A stretch of DNA of 64,000 nt from Galeruca laticollis (GCA_963921935.1 OY998180.1:47676231-47740230), one strand, 5' to 3'. Numbered from the stretch's first letter, positions 10,866 through 22,978 are shown. Made by a program: numbers and translations. Notes: generated from the sequence alone by a model not told the origin.

Positions 10866-11960
10866 TTCTACAAGGTAATAGATAGGTATAAATTTTGCTA
10901 AGTCAATCAAGATCAAACCTTTTGTTTAGACAGTTATTTAAATTTTTATGTATATCTCAAGAAAAAGTCTCTTATTCTAGTTTTTTTTCTTTTGCAAGTA
11001 TTTTAGCATTATCAAAACTCATAGTATGTTTACCAACAATAACATGCTTCGCCAAATATCAAGACAACTCTGCAGTATTACAGTCGCTCTTATGTGATGT
11101 CAGTCTCCCAGATAAACCTCTAGAAGTCTGGCCTATATAAATTTGATTACATTCATTACAAGGAATGCTGTAATTAGAACCCTCGCTTATGCCCAACTTT
11201 GACTTGACCTTAGTGTAAAGGTTGTTAATCGTAAGTAAATTATAGGTTGCAACCTTAATAGTAGTTGGACCCTTCAAAACTTTAAACAGGTCAGGTGTTA
11301 AAACAGGTAGGTATGTATGGTAACGAACCAAAACACAAATCTGTACTGTGGACTGAATCAGATAAACATCTTCATTTTTAATAAAAATTGTCGGAGTGTT
11401 GTTTAAAAATTTGTTTATTATCCTTCTAGGATATGAGTTTTGAAATAGAATGTCTTTCAATGCAATTAGATCGTTATTTAAAGAATCTGGATGAGATAAT
11501 TTTCTCACTCTATCCCGAAGAGAGAATTAAATTTGTTTTCATTTTGGGAGGATGACATGACCAATAACTGATAAACCTATTACTGCATATCGGTTTTCTA
11601 TACCAATAAGTTCTTATAATATTGTTCTCTTCCCTATGCACTTTCATGTCTAGAAAAGGTAAAATACCATTTTCTTCTTTCTCGACAGTAAATTGTTGTT
11701 CTCATTATAAGAGTTGAAGAATTTCAATGTAAACTGCACTATATCATTAGAAAGAGCGAGAATCAAATCATTCACATACATTTTGATGAAAGGAATTGAA
11801 AAATTCAAAGAATCAATAGAATGCTTAATGAGTCATCCAAAACGAAATTAACTAATATTGGTGATATAGTAGACCCCATTGGGGTGCCATAAATCTGTTA
11901 ACAAAATTTATCATTGAAAACGAAAACGTTGGAGTCAAAAATAAATTGTATTTTAATTGT
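10866..11960 (-). pseudogene. Penelope-like element: RT end plus GIY-YIG endonuclease
   Basis: On the minus strand, the region from about 11960 reads QIYGTPMGSTISPILVNFVL, the RT motif before the catalytic box. It then gives PFIKMYVNDLILAL, where the usual YVDD has become YVND. The open stretch 11059-11508 continues through the RT thumb/linker region and ends in a GIY-YIG endonuclease: SIPCNECNQIYIGQTSRGLS, GRLTSHKSD. Below 11059, after a stop, KHVIVGKHTMSFDNAKILAK matches the C-terminal part of that endonuclease. RT followed by GIY-YIG is the defining layout of Penelope-like elements. Loss of the catalytic aspartate and several stops show it is inactive. The N-terminal half of the protein was not recognised. 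Confidence 0.85.
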
Positions 11961-12206
11961 TGTGCTACTTCAAAATTTTTACATTTCTACAAGGTATTGT
12001 AGATTTGATCATTTTAAATGTTTAGACTGTCAGAGAAGTGTTTTTATCTCAATTGTTATTAATAAATTTCATGCTCCTGTAAAATTCTTGTGATGTTCCT
12101 GATACGACAATTTTCAAAAATTATTTTGGTGAGTTAATTGTGTTTTTTTTTCAAATATATTTCCAGCTTTATTAATTTGAAAAAAAAGTTGTCCATTGTA
12201 GATGTT

Positions 12207-12237
12207 CTGATGAAGGAAATAAACAATTTCCGAAAGC
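12207..12237 (+). ncRNA. Hammerhead-ribozyme-like core near the Penelope fragment
   Basis: CTGATGA, one extra base, a 6-bp helix (GGAAAT 12215-12220 with ATTTCC 12226-12231), GAAA (12232-12235), then GC. The layout is the same as at 2110-2142, including the single extra base and the trailing GC. It lies about 250 bp beyond the RT part of the Penelope fragment, on the opposite strand to its coding sense. Penelope repeats can be rearranged or inverted, so orientation does not exclude a link. Stem I was not identified. Confidence 0.4.
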
Positions 12238-12308
12238 TCAACTAGTCAAAAAATAGTTTTCTTTTTATCAGCCCTATATTGACCGCATCCCTACTAGATT
12301 GATTGCAG

Positions 12309-12594
<286 letters not shown>

Positions 12595-12837
12595 TCCAAC
12601 ACTCTCTAATGTACTCTTCCTTCGTAACGATAAAATCATTATTTTTCGAGATATTTTAAGTTAAACATGAAGCTACACAATTATTTTGATTAATATTCTG
12701 TATTAATTGTGTCTGTTTTTGGGTCATAGGATTGCATTTATTACGCAAATAAAACTAATCGATAACTTAAGGGAGATTATCGCAAGGGACGGCTTCGACC
12801 AAAACAAGTCTTATGATTTCACTAAAACTGAAAAATT

Positions 12838-13839
12838 AAATATATATTGATCAGCGTTGTTTCTTGCCATTGGGTATCTTCCAAAGAAAAACAATTAAGT
12901 GATTGACCGAAATTGGCTGATATATTCTTACTACTGCGGGCCCTGTTTGCCATTAGGCCCAATAGAGAATATGATTCGGTTTGAAAATGGAGGATTGAAC
13001 GACTGGAAAAATAAAGAACACCAAGTAACACAGCATGAGAACTCTGCGCGTCATAAATCTAGTATCTTTAGTTTGAAAGTTAGAGGTTAGATTGATGACA
13101 GAGTCGACAATGTACTGTATGTCCAGATGGACGAAGAAATTATTTATTGGAGAGGGTTTTGTTGCCCATGAAGCGACCGTGTTGAAAAGACTCCGCTTAC
13201 AGAGGAAAAAATGAAAAATTAGGTGATCCGCATAATGAAAATTATTGTATGATTGTGGAACTGTTAGCTGAATTCGATCCTTTTTTAGCCAGCCATATTG
13301 AACGATTTGGGAATCAAGGGTCTGGAACGACCAGTTACTTATCAAAGACCATTTGCGATGAGTTTATTTTTTTGAGGGGTCAAAAAATCTGAAAACAGAT
13401 TGAAGACGATATAAGAAAGGCGAAATATTTTCTTTAATCATCGATTCAACATCAGATATAGCACATGTGGACCAACTTACCCTTGTCATCAGATACGTTT
13501 TGAAAACATGTGAAATATTTCTTAAGTTTTTACCCCCACTAGGACATAAAGCTGAAGAATGTTTTCTGGCATTATTATTTCTGAACTCAAAACACTGGAC
13601 ATAAATATTGAAGACTGTCGTGGACAATTATATGGTAATGTTACAAATATGTCTGGTGTGTACAATGGCTTACAGGCTAAAATTCAAAACCAAGTACCTT
13701 TTGCTTTTTTCGTTCCTTGCTCTGCCCACACTAGAAATTTAGTAGCAACTGAATCTTGCACGGAAGCTTGTCGATTCTTCTTGTTACTTCAAGATATCTA
13801 CGTTTTTTTTGTAAGTTCGACACAACGCTGGCAAAAACG
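12838..13839 (+). pseudogene. hAT transposase (ZMYM1-like), 5' part, interrupted by gypsy-1
   Basis: Reading over several frames gives the N-terminal two thirds of a ZMYM1-like hAT transposase: DRNWLIYS with a TTF-type zinc-finger region (FENGGLNDWKNKEHQVTQHE), then LLAEFDPFLASHIERFG, GSGTTSYLSKTICDEF and IIDSTSDIAHVDQLTLVIRY-type residues. The DUF4371/RNase H-like part follows (MSGVYNGLQAKIQ, FVPCSAHTRNLV, then STQRW). The reading stops at STQRWQ where gypsy-1 begins at about 13840. The remaining C-terminal part is at 22979-23636. Frameshifts occur roughly every 100-200 bp, so the gene was already decaying or has decayed since. Confidence 0.85.
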
Positions 13840-14228
13840 GGACGGGCCCACTCCCTCGAGGTAATCCCGCAGGGAGATTCCTGGTTCTACATTTTGTGCC
13901 GCGAGGCACTGGTGACAGCACGCTGCAACGATTTTGTTCTTTGGATAGGAGTGTACAGTTGGGCCTTCCGGTCACTACCAACAGAGAGAAAGGCAACCCG
14001 AAGGATTACCGATCCCATTACACTGGTGTTGGATAGGATAATTCCGACTCGATTACATTTACCAGGATAATACCCGGTCGGTGGTCATCATAAAAAAAAA
14101 CAAATACAAACAGGAAAGAACTGAGAAGTATTACACTGATGACAGCGGTGGGATTAGTCAGCAACATCGGCTGGGTTAATCACTGCTTCACCAGAAGAAG
14201 GAAAAAAAGGAACTACCCATTTATTAGA
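13840..14228 (+). repeat. Gypsy-1 5' LTR (with ~90 bp internal deletion)
   Basis: It matches 22498-22978 from GGACGGGCCCACTC to TTATTAGA. Relative to the 3' copy it lacks about 90 bp after the first 13 bases. By eye there are roughly seven substitutions in the shared part. The ends are not the usual TG...CA. Confidence 0.8.
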
Positions 14229-14229
14229 G

Positions 14230-14247
14230 TGGTGACAGCGGTGTTCT
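14230..14247 (+). promoter_or_regulatory. Candidate primer-binding site of gypsy-1
   Basis: TGGTGACAGCGGTGTTC starts two bases after the end of the 5' repeat. It begins with TGG, as PBSs do, and resembles the complement of an animal tRNA-Leu 3' end. A very similar sequence (TGRTGACAGCGGTGGGAT) also occurs inside both LTR copies, at 14137 and 22887, so which one is or was used is uncertain. Confidence 0.5.
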
Positions 14248-14395
14248 AGATACTGAGTCCGTACGGCAGGAGCTTACAAGAGGGGAAGTCCTAGAAATAA
14301 TCCTTTTTCGTTTCTAAACTATCCACTTCAGGCACCTAAATAATTAAGATTTGTGTTAACCAATATAGATAAGGGACGCTAGGAAATAAAACAAA

Positions 14396-15572
14396 ATGCC
14401 GTTAGAGTCCACAGGGGATTCGAGTAATATGCCAGCAGCACTAAGAATACCACAGGCACCACCACTAGGGGTGATCGCCTCAACTCTAACAGACTTTACA
14501 GGTAAAGATGCAGCCAGATATATAGAAAAGTTGGAACTAAGGGCCAAACTCGACGGATGGTCAGAAACAGAAACACTGACACTACTGAAATTCAAACTCG
14601 CAGGCGCAGCCCACGATTTCTTCAAAGCCGACCCAAGATTAGACGCAGCAGCATACGCCGAATTTAAGGAAAAAAATAGTGAGGAAATTCGTCTCAAGGA
14701 AATCGATCGCTGACTGGTGGATGCAGCTAGTCCAATGCTACCAGAGGCACGACGAAGACGTAGTAGCTTTCTGCACAAGACTACGATTAATAGGGAACAA
14801 AATATTGGAGGAAGACATAAAAGGAACGAACAGAGAACAGATACCGAACATCCAAAGGAAACACAACGCGGTACTGTTGAATCAATTCAAAGTTGGACTA
14901 AGAAAGGATCTTCTCAGATAAGTAGGATTTTACATATTACATAAAGATGACCTCACACTAGAAGAAGCAGAGGAGATAGTAAATTGCCAAGAAACGGCAG
15001 CCACAATGGTGAGCGGAAGGAACAACGGCCACAGAGTCGCTTTTACTAATGAGCAACGGAGTTGCACAGCATGTGGGAAATCGGGACATGAAACGGAGGA
15101 ATTTAGACATAGCGCAAAATGTATGTACTGTGGCAGACGAGGCCACTGGACATCAAACTGCAGAATAAGAGAAGCGGAAGAAGCAAAAATCTGGAGAAAA
15201 AAGGGACACTGGGCAGCATACTGCAGAAACAAAGAAACCAAGGAACCAACCACAGATAGAAAGGTATGTCACTACTGCGGAAAACAAGGCCACTGGGTCA
15301 AGGACTGCAGAAAGAAAAGGTTCAATGAAGAAAATAAACAATGGAATACAAAGCAATGGAATCAAGAAGGAAGAATCACAACACAACAAAATAACTACGG
15401 GGAATACAGCGGACAAAGGAACTCCAGAGAAAATAATTGGAACAGAGAAGTATCACAGACACACGAGCAACACAATGTCGGACAAAGGCTCCAAACAGAA
15501 GAGAACAGGAGAGGACACTCCACAGAGAGAAGACAAACAAACAAGGAAGACGGAACGAAACATTTAAACTAA
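14396..15572 (+). pseudogene. Gypsy-1 gag (capsid and zinc-knuckle nucleocapsid)
   Basis: ATG at 14396 opens a capsid-type region (FTGKDAARYIEKLELRAKL, then LLKFKLAGAAHDFF). After a frameshift near 14690 it continues with DWWMQLVQCYQRHDEDVVAF and LNQFKVGLRKDLLR. A TAA at 14919-14921 breaks it, and the same frame resumes to 15572. The C-terminal part carries a run of CCHC zinc knuckles: CTACGKSGHETEEF (last Cys lost), CMYCGRRGHWTSNC, a third knuckle with its first Cys pair missing (KKGHWAAYC) and CHYCGKQGHWVKDC. A very polar Q/N/E/R-rich tail follows. Four knuckles are more than usual for gypsy Gag. One frameshift and one nonsense codon make it non-functional. Confidence 0.85.
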
Positions 15573-15750
15573 CAAGGTCCACCGCTACTCCCCAAACAAG
15601 TGGTCAGGCTGAAAATAGGGGAAATTGGACTCACACAGGCAAAGACGGAAATCAACAGGCAACACAAAAGGGAAACAAAGAAGAAGACAAGAAAAACCAG
15701 ATAAAAACAATGCATCATAACGAACCGACGATAAATAAAAGCGAAGAACC

Positions 15751-18700
15751 CCCGTACTCTTAAGAATAAACGGTAAAACCGAACCTTGTATGATAGACAC
15801 AGGCGGAGCATACTCGCTAATAAGTAAATCAATAATAGCAGACCACGAATTAGACACGCGGATCACGGATCAATTAACCTTAAAAGGCATAACAGGACAC
15901 ACAATCCACCTATCGGTTCGACACAAATAGCCATAGCGACAACAGAAATGGACTACAATATCTACACAGAAGTAATCGCAGCCGAGGACGGTATAATGGG
16001 AGACACAGCAGTATTATTAGGAAGAGATTTTTGTAGAAGAACAGGAGGCAACAATCTCATACAGAGGAAAACCAACATTGGAAATATGGGGAAGGAAAAT
16101 ACCGCTAATGAACCCAAGACAAATCAGAGACTTGCTGAATAATTGTAGACAATTACGGACAGAAACATACGGAAAAATAACGGCAACAAGGGAACAAGAA
16201 AACCCTAGTGAGAAAGAAACGTGGCAGAAATGGCTAAAAACAGTGGAATAAATGTACAGACAAGAGACAACCAAACCAGGAATAGACATAAATAGTTCGG
16301 TAGGAAAAATAAAGGAAACTACAAGCAGGGATAAAACAGGGGAAAGAGAAACTACATACACAAACCAAAAACCCATAATCGACGGAAAAGGGCGCACAGA
16401 CACAGAACATAAGGAGGAAAACGGAAGAAATGAAACAACCGAAGATATCAGGAATAGCAGAGAAGAAACAGAATGCACAAGGACCTGCACAGATATATAC
16501 ACAGAGGATAGTTTGACCATACCAGCGCTAACTGAGGTTCACACAATTGGGACCCTGAAACATAATATAAAAGGAAATACAGTCGTATGCGAAACCCAAG
16601 AAAACGGACAACACACAATCAGATTGGCAAACAGCATATCAAAAAACCAAAGACAAATTCCCGTAAGAATAATCAACACATCGGCGCAGGAAATAAATCT
16701 CACAAAAGGCACTAAGATAGGGAAAGCCTACGAATTCTCAGAAGAGAAACGACTAAACACTAATACAGGGCACAATCGGAAAATTCGACATTAAAACAGA
16801 CGACTGGATCCGAAATAACTTCGAATTAAACCACATTGACACACAAAGCAAAGAAGAACTAGTCAAGCTAATACAAAAGTACCACCATCTATTTACGGAT
16901 GACGACGAAACTCTGACTAGCACCACAAAAGTCAAACACCACATAACTCTGGAACCAGGCTCTCAACCAATATGCAAGGCTCCATATAGGATACCTTACC
17001 ATCAACGAGAGACACTGCAAAAAGAAATCGATAGGCTACTAGCATCCAAGGTAATCAGAACATCTTCCAGCCCATGGTCAGCACCGGTAGTCTTAGTAGT
17101 AAAGCAGACCCCGGAAGGAGAAGGAAAAGTAAGAATGTGTATAGACTACAGAGCACTGAACGCGGTAACCAAGAAAGAATACTACCCACTACCTAACGTA
17201 TCAGACCTACTTCAAGGATACAAAGCGGGAGGCGAAACGTTATTTTCAGTAATCGACGTAACTGCAGCATACCACCAAGTAGACATGAAAGAAGAAGACA
17301 TCCCGTTAACAGGATTCAGCACATACCAAGGACACTACGAATACACCAAAATGCCGTTCGGATTAGTAAACGTACCATCAACGTTCCAGAGATTCATGAA
17401 TGCCACCTTAAGAGGGTTAACAGGAATAAAATGTATGCTATATCTAGATGATATCATCATATTTATTTACACGGGAAGCAGGGATCATTTAGAGAAAGTA
17501 GAGGAGGTGTTCGAAAGACTTTCAGAAGTCAACATTAAACTAAAACCGAAAAAATGTAAATTCATGCTAGAAAAAGTAAAATATCTGGGACACATTATCT
17601 CACAAGAGGGAATAGCTCCAGACCCACAAAAGCTGGAGGCGGTGCACAAATACCCCCTACCAAAGAATGTAAAAGGAGTAAGAGGGTTTCTAGGTTTAGT
17701 AAACTGGTACAGACGCTTCATACCAAATATAACAGAAATAGCGGCACCACTAGTAAACCTAACAAAAAAGGATACACCGTTTAAAATCTCGGAAGACTTA
17801 ATAACAGCAATGAACCAATTAAAAACTTCACTAACCTCAGATAAAGTTCTAATATTCCCCGATTTCACCAAACCCTTCCTACTATCAACAGACGCATCAA
17901 ACATAGGAGTAGGAGCAATATTGAGCCAAATAAGGGATGGCAGAGAAAGACCAATAGCATATGCGAGCAGAACACTAAACAAAGCAGAAACCAACTACTC
18001 AACTACAGAAAAAGAATTGCTAGGCGTTATTTTTGGAATTAAAACCTTCAGATGCTACATTTACGGAACAAAATTCACCATAATAACAGACCATAGAACA
18101 CTAAAATGGGTACTGACCTTAAAAGACCCAAACTCTAGGCTAACACGATGGGCCTTAACACTGGCCGAATACGACTTCGAAGTAATACACAGAATGGGAA
18201 GAAGACACGGAAACGCGGATGCACTGAGCAGAATGTACGACAAAACATGCAACTACATAGAAACCACATACGAAGACTACTTACAATATATTGCAGAAAA
18301 CGACCTACCCGGGAAGAACAAAATAAGCAGGAAAGAAGGAGACCTAGATTCCCTCCAAGACGAAGAATCAATAGCCCTCCTAATGGCAAAGAAGAGACCC
18401 AATCAGGAACCACTAATAAAGATGATAGAAAAGATATACACTCTACCGGATATCTCACAAGAACAAATAGAATCGGTCAAAGAATGGGACACATTAGACA
18501 CGAAATTTTACGTAGCATTAAATAGAACATCAGTCAAAGAAGAGACCTCATACGAAATAATGTGGAATATTATCCAAAAGTTAAAAAAACAATGCGAAGA
18601 GAACGCGGAAAAAGGCATAACCTTCATAACCAGTAAAGAACAAATTCCAGGACTAAGCTGGGACGAAATCACAAAGATGATAAAATTCACATTTTACGGG

Positions 18701-20483
18701 TCAACCACCAAAGTAAGCCTACTGAAACCGATCCCAACCAAAGACACAGGAAAAATCCAAATAATCGAGGCAGAAGAAGAATGGGAACCGCTCTGGGACA
18801 AAGAATTACTGAAGAAAGAACAAAAACGCGACGATTTCTGCAACAGCACAGTACAACAATTAAACAAAGAGGATGAAACAAAGCAAAAATATTACATCGA
18901 CAAAGAAGGGCTCCTATACAGACAAGATCAAGAAGACAACAGGGATCAACTAGTAATACCTAGGAAATATATCACCAAAGTTATAGAAGACTTTCACGAC
19001 TCACCCATATATTATCACCAAGGACAACAAAAGACGTTATTGGCAATAAAAAGACGTTGCTTCTGGCCAACGATGAGAACGGATATAATAAACTACTGTA
19101 AACGCTGCGACGCATGCAACAGACGAAAAACCTCACCACACTTTAGAAAGGTACCACTACAAAGATTCACAAAGGTCACAGAACCTTGGGAAATAACGTC
19201 AATGGACATAGTAGGCCCTCTACCCACGTCAAACAAAGGAAACAAGTACCTGCTAACATTTCAAGATCATTTTACTAAATACTGCGAAGCAATTCCGATA
19301 CCGGAGCAGATACAGTAGCAAGAGCTTTTGTAGAACAAATAATATGCAGGCACGGAACACCCCAGAAATTGTTAACAGATAGAGGAACAAACTTCATGTC
19401 AGAACTAATGAGAGAGACATGCAAACTACTAAACATAAAAAGAATACACACAGCGAGCTACGCACCAACAACCAATGGGCAAATAGAAAGACTACACAGA
19501 GTACTAAAAGATATGTTAGCACATTACATAGCCCCAAATCAACGAGATTGGGATAGTTGGATATCATACGTACTAATGGCATATCGGGGAAGCATACACA
19601 CATCAACAGGATACAGCCCGTATTTCCTACTACATGGGAAAGATCAAGCACTACCGTTCGACAATTTTATCAAGCCATGAATACTGAAATACAACTTAGA
19701 CGATAACTACCTGTCAGAGCTAGAGACGAGACTTAACCAAATATACACAAGAGTACTAGAGAACACCGAAAAGGCAAAAGACGAAAGGATAAATAGATAC
19801 AATGAAAAAACCACCCTAAGAGAGTTTAAACCAGGAGACCTAGTTTACCTACTAGACATAAGTAACACACCAGGAATATCAAAAAAACTTCAAAACCGAT
19901 GGACAGGACCATTCGAGATAAAAACAAAGTAGGACCAGTCACCTACCAAATCGCGTCAAACAAAGGAAAAAAAGTACAAGTTGTCCACATTAATAGATTA
20001 AAAACATGCTATGGCAAACTGAACGATGATCAACACGAGATTATAGAGACGACAACAACTCAGAATAAGGAAAACACAGCATACGAACAGGAAGAACCAC
20101 AAGAAGAAACCACCGACGACATAAACACAGGAAAGTTAGCAGCATTACCACTATGGTCAACGGAGAAAATAATACAATTACCCAGGGAAAAGACACTAAC
20201 CCAAACAAAACAACAAAAAGATAAACCGAGCGGAAGGCTCCCAGTCTCACTAAGACCCCCACCGGAAATTCGAAGATCAGCCAGGATAAGAAATCGGATT
20301 CCGAGCGCACCCAGCTACATTAATATGATATGGGCACAAGCTTCACAATTATACAGAAACAAGACGAAACTAACCAAACACTACCATACATCATACAAAA
20401 TCAGGCGAAAATATCCCATAAACATACAACAAACAGATCCGCTTAATCACTCAATTGGTTCACACACACCGAGGTCACACTAG
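15751..20483 (+). pseudogene. Gypsy-1 pol (protease, RT, RNase H, integrase)
   Basis: Protease is read from about 15751 with the active-site context CMIDTGGAYSLIS and, after a frameshift, AVLLGRDF near 16010. The long open stretch 16757-19318 holds RT (MCIDYRALNAVTKKEYYPLP, then MPFGLVNVPSTFQRFM and LYLDDIIIF), RNase H (LLSTDASNIGVGAILSQ, TEKELLGVIFGIKTFRCYIY) and the start of integrase (zinc-binding CKRCDACNRRK, first catalytic D in TSMDIVGPLP). A frameshift near 19312 leads into LLTDRGTNF and NGQIERLHRVLKDML, the second D and the E. A stop at 19678-19680 and a frameshift near 19915 precede a GPF-type C-terminal module and a polar tail to 20483. The overall plan and spacing are normal for Ty3/gypsy. 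Confidence 0.88.
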
Positions 20484-21149
20484 AGTCGAATTTTGTTTTA
20501 AGAGTAAATAAACCCTACGATAAATTAATATACATAGATATACACATACAATAAATAACAATAAGTTCTAAGGTATAAAATAGGTAAATCAGATTAAAAA
20601 ACACAAATTCAGTCATTATTTCATAATTCATACAATAAATATATTGTGTTATTGTCGACTTAGAAAAATAAACAAGAAACATTTTTTTTCATTAATTACG
20701 TTACTACTCATAACACTTCGACAAATGCAAGATCATTGTAGGTAATCAATTTAAACAATTTTTGCACCGTTGCAAGGTCACCTCAAAGTATGTTTAAAAA
20801 GATTTAATTTCAATAACTACAAGGTGAACACATAAGTTACATTTTAGTCACCAACTAGAAATTTAAAAATAGGCAATAGTCTTAAACAATGAACTCAATT
20901 GACAGTCCTAAATGATTGTACAGTTCGGTCAATTGAGAAAAATAAACTAAGAATAACAACGCAAATGTAGCGTTAACATGGGAAAAATAAAGCATTATTT
21001 TTTCGAAGAAAAAATAAATAACTGTATTAAATAATTATTATGTAAATGATGAATGTTAACAAATGTAATTTTTCAAAAAATTGTAAAGGTATAATAAGTG
21101 CGCGACAATAAAACGACAGATCGTTCTTCTGACCTGGGTAACATTCGTT
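20484..21149 (+). other. Non-coding AT-rich stretch between pol and the env-like frame
   Basis: No motif was recognised. It is much richer in T than the preceding pol region, so the A-bias of gypsy-1 ends near the pol stop. Confidence 0.45.
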
Positions 21150-21446
21150 ATGTGCGGGCTTCAGACAGCAATAACGCTAATTGCTCAAGACTGTTCAAAC
21201 CCCAATACGAACATTACAGTGATCTCCCAAAAAGACGTTCAAAAGTGCCCGGAACCCGAGATGACGTACGCCAGGGAAAGCACGAACATTCCAGTTATCC
21301 AGAGCAACGAAACCAAACGGCAACCAGTATGGTCATGCCTAGTAGTTGTAACCAGACTCATGTTTTTCTGCGGGATGCATAGCCACACATCCGTAGTCGA
21401 CGAAGCAGCAGAAGAATATGCCGAGCCACGCACAGATACAAAGTAA
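21150..21446 (+). pseudogene. Envelope-type glycoprotein stump (N-terminal), gypsy-1 third gene
   Basis: A 98-residue open stretch lies between pol and the 3' LTR, the env position. It contains IAQDCSNPNTNIT with a potential N-glycosylation site, a DVQKC segment, a QSNETK site and the motif FFCGMHSHTSVVD. A CGMHSH-type motif following a Cys-rich N-terminus is, as far as I recall, characteristic of the glycoproteins of chuvirus-like arthropod viruses and of LTR elements that acquired them. Only the N-terminal portion is present: a stop follows at 21444, and no fusion-peptide or transmembrane region was recognised downstream. The frame may have been entered by splicing in the intact ancestor. 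It is a non-functional remnant, and homology should be tested. Confidence 0.55.
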
Positions 21447-22497
21447 TATAATTGTATCAACCAAAGCACGAACGAAAAATTTTGAATCAAAGGCAGAGAG
21501 AAAGAATCTCTCCCCGAAGAGGCCAGTCTAAGTACTGACGGTCCCTTCACCCCCAACAGTAATAGTGTGCAGTTTGTGACTAGTGATATTCCAAAACGTA
21601 AGTTTTTAACGTACAATTAATTTATTATATTTTTTATTGATCGGTTGTATTATATTTTCTTTGACTTAACCGGGTGTCCCAAAAAAAGGTAAGGGACCCC
21701 ACAGTTCTTTTTCGGTCACATCTAGTGTGTCATATACATCGGCGCCCCTCGTCTACTAGTAGAATCTAAACAGTTATAGGTATTTATCTTATGTTTAGGG
21801 ACCATCTGCCTATATATCTGATTACTTGAAATAGCGCACAGATAATTATATTGTACAAAGGATCATATTTAGTCCTATCTTAAAGTTTCAACTGATAACT
21901 TTTCAGTCATATTGCCGGACATCCAGATACCGAAGACATCATAATTAATCTTCTGAATTTTATTGATATAGATTGTATTCTGTATTTTTTTTCTCTCTCT
22001 TCGAGAAACGTAATTAGAATTAAAAATAGGGGATATAGATTTTCTTTTTTTATATATTGTACCAGGCGACTAAATTTCATGAGATTCGTAATTATTTCTT
22101 TCCAATCCCAGAAATTTTGGCAATATAGATATAGGATTTACAGGATATCGTGTTTGATCCGATTCATAAAGTTTCGTTTGATATCTATTTATTGCCTTCA
22201 TTTTTGTGGAGGATATCCAACATAATTATCGCTAAAAATGTATAGGGTACCATACTTATTCAGGTTAAGTACCAAAAAGACATTCCGCTTGTTACTTTGA
22301 TATTTTTTTTGTATTTATTTTATATCACGTAGGCTATCCAAAAATCAGGAGAAAGCCGCGTATATTATATTTATTCGATTGCCAAAACTTTCGTATATGG
22401 TTTTAATAATTTTTTTGTAATATATGCTTGTACATATTTAACCTTTCAGTTTATTTCCTTAACCTCAACCCTCACCCCCCCCCGTACCAGCCAAATA
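21447..22497 (+). other. Non-coding T-rich stretch before the 3' LTR of gypsy-1
   Basis: No coding motif. It has a CCGGGTGTCCC motif near 21670 that resembles an IS630-type transposon end, but no partner end was found. A polypurine tract in front of the 3' LTR is not obvious. Instead a C-rich run (CCCCCCCCC) lies near 22475. Confidence 0.4.
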
Positions 22498-22978
22498 GGA
22501 CGGGCCCACTCGACCTGCACTACGAACTCGGGCTTGGCACACTGTATAAGCCCAAGGGGCCCCACGACGACCTTGATCGCTCGAGCCAGGAACAACCCCT
22601 CCCTCGAGGTAATCCCGCAGGGAGATTCCTGGTTCTACATTTTGTGCCGCGAGGCACTGGTGACAGCACGCTGCAACGATTTTGTTCTTTGGATAGGAGT
22701 GTACAGTTGGGCCTTCCGGTCACTACCAACAGAGAGAAAGGCAACCCGAAGGATTACCGATCCCATTACACTGGTGTTAGATAAGGATAATTCCGACTCG
22801 ATTACATTTACCAGGATAATACCCGGTCGGTGGTCATCATAAAAAAAAAACAAGTACAAAGAGGAAAGAAATGAGAAGTATTACACTGGTGACAGCGGTG
22901 GGATTAGTCAGTAACATCGGCTGGGTTAATCACTGCTTCAACAGAAGAAGGAAAAAAAGGAACTACCCATTTATTAGA
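22498..22978 (+). repeat. Gypsy-1 3' LTR
   Basis: It is the direct copy of 13840-14228, with the extra ~90 bp segment (about 22511-22600) absent from the 5' copy. It ends TTATTAGA, after which hAT coding sequence resumes. Confidence 0.8.

Larger units (their letters stand above)
13840..22978 (+). mobile_element. Gypsy-1: decayed Ty3/gypsy LTR element nested in the hAT pseudogene
   Basis: Direct repeats at 13840-14228 and 22498-22978 flank gag, protease, RT, RNase H, integrase and a short glycoprotein-like frame, in the order of a Ty3/gypsy element with an env-type third gene. The coding strand is strikingly A-rich, unlike gypsy-2. Hallmarks seen are DTGG in protease, YLDD in RT, and H-H-C-C plus the DDE positions in integrase. 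Several frameshifts and stops make it inactive. No target duplication is visible, and about 150 residues of the host hAT protein seem to be missing at the insertion point. This suggests a deletion accompanied or followed insertion. Confidence 0.88.

Noticed and set aside
13756..14070. Overlapping frames in the gypsy-1 LTRs (repeated at 22.5-22.8 kb)
   Set aside because: They appear in both LTR copies and carry no domain.
17485..17994. Long minus-strand frames opposite gypsy pol genes
   Set aside because: They are shadows of the RT/RNase H coding strand, favoured by the A-rich codons (few TTA/CTA on the other strand).
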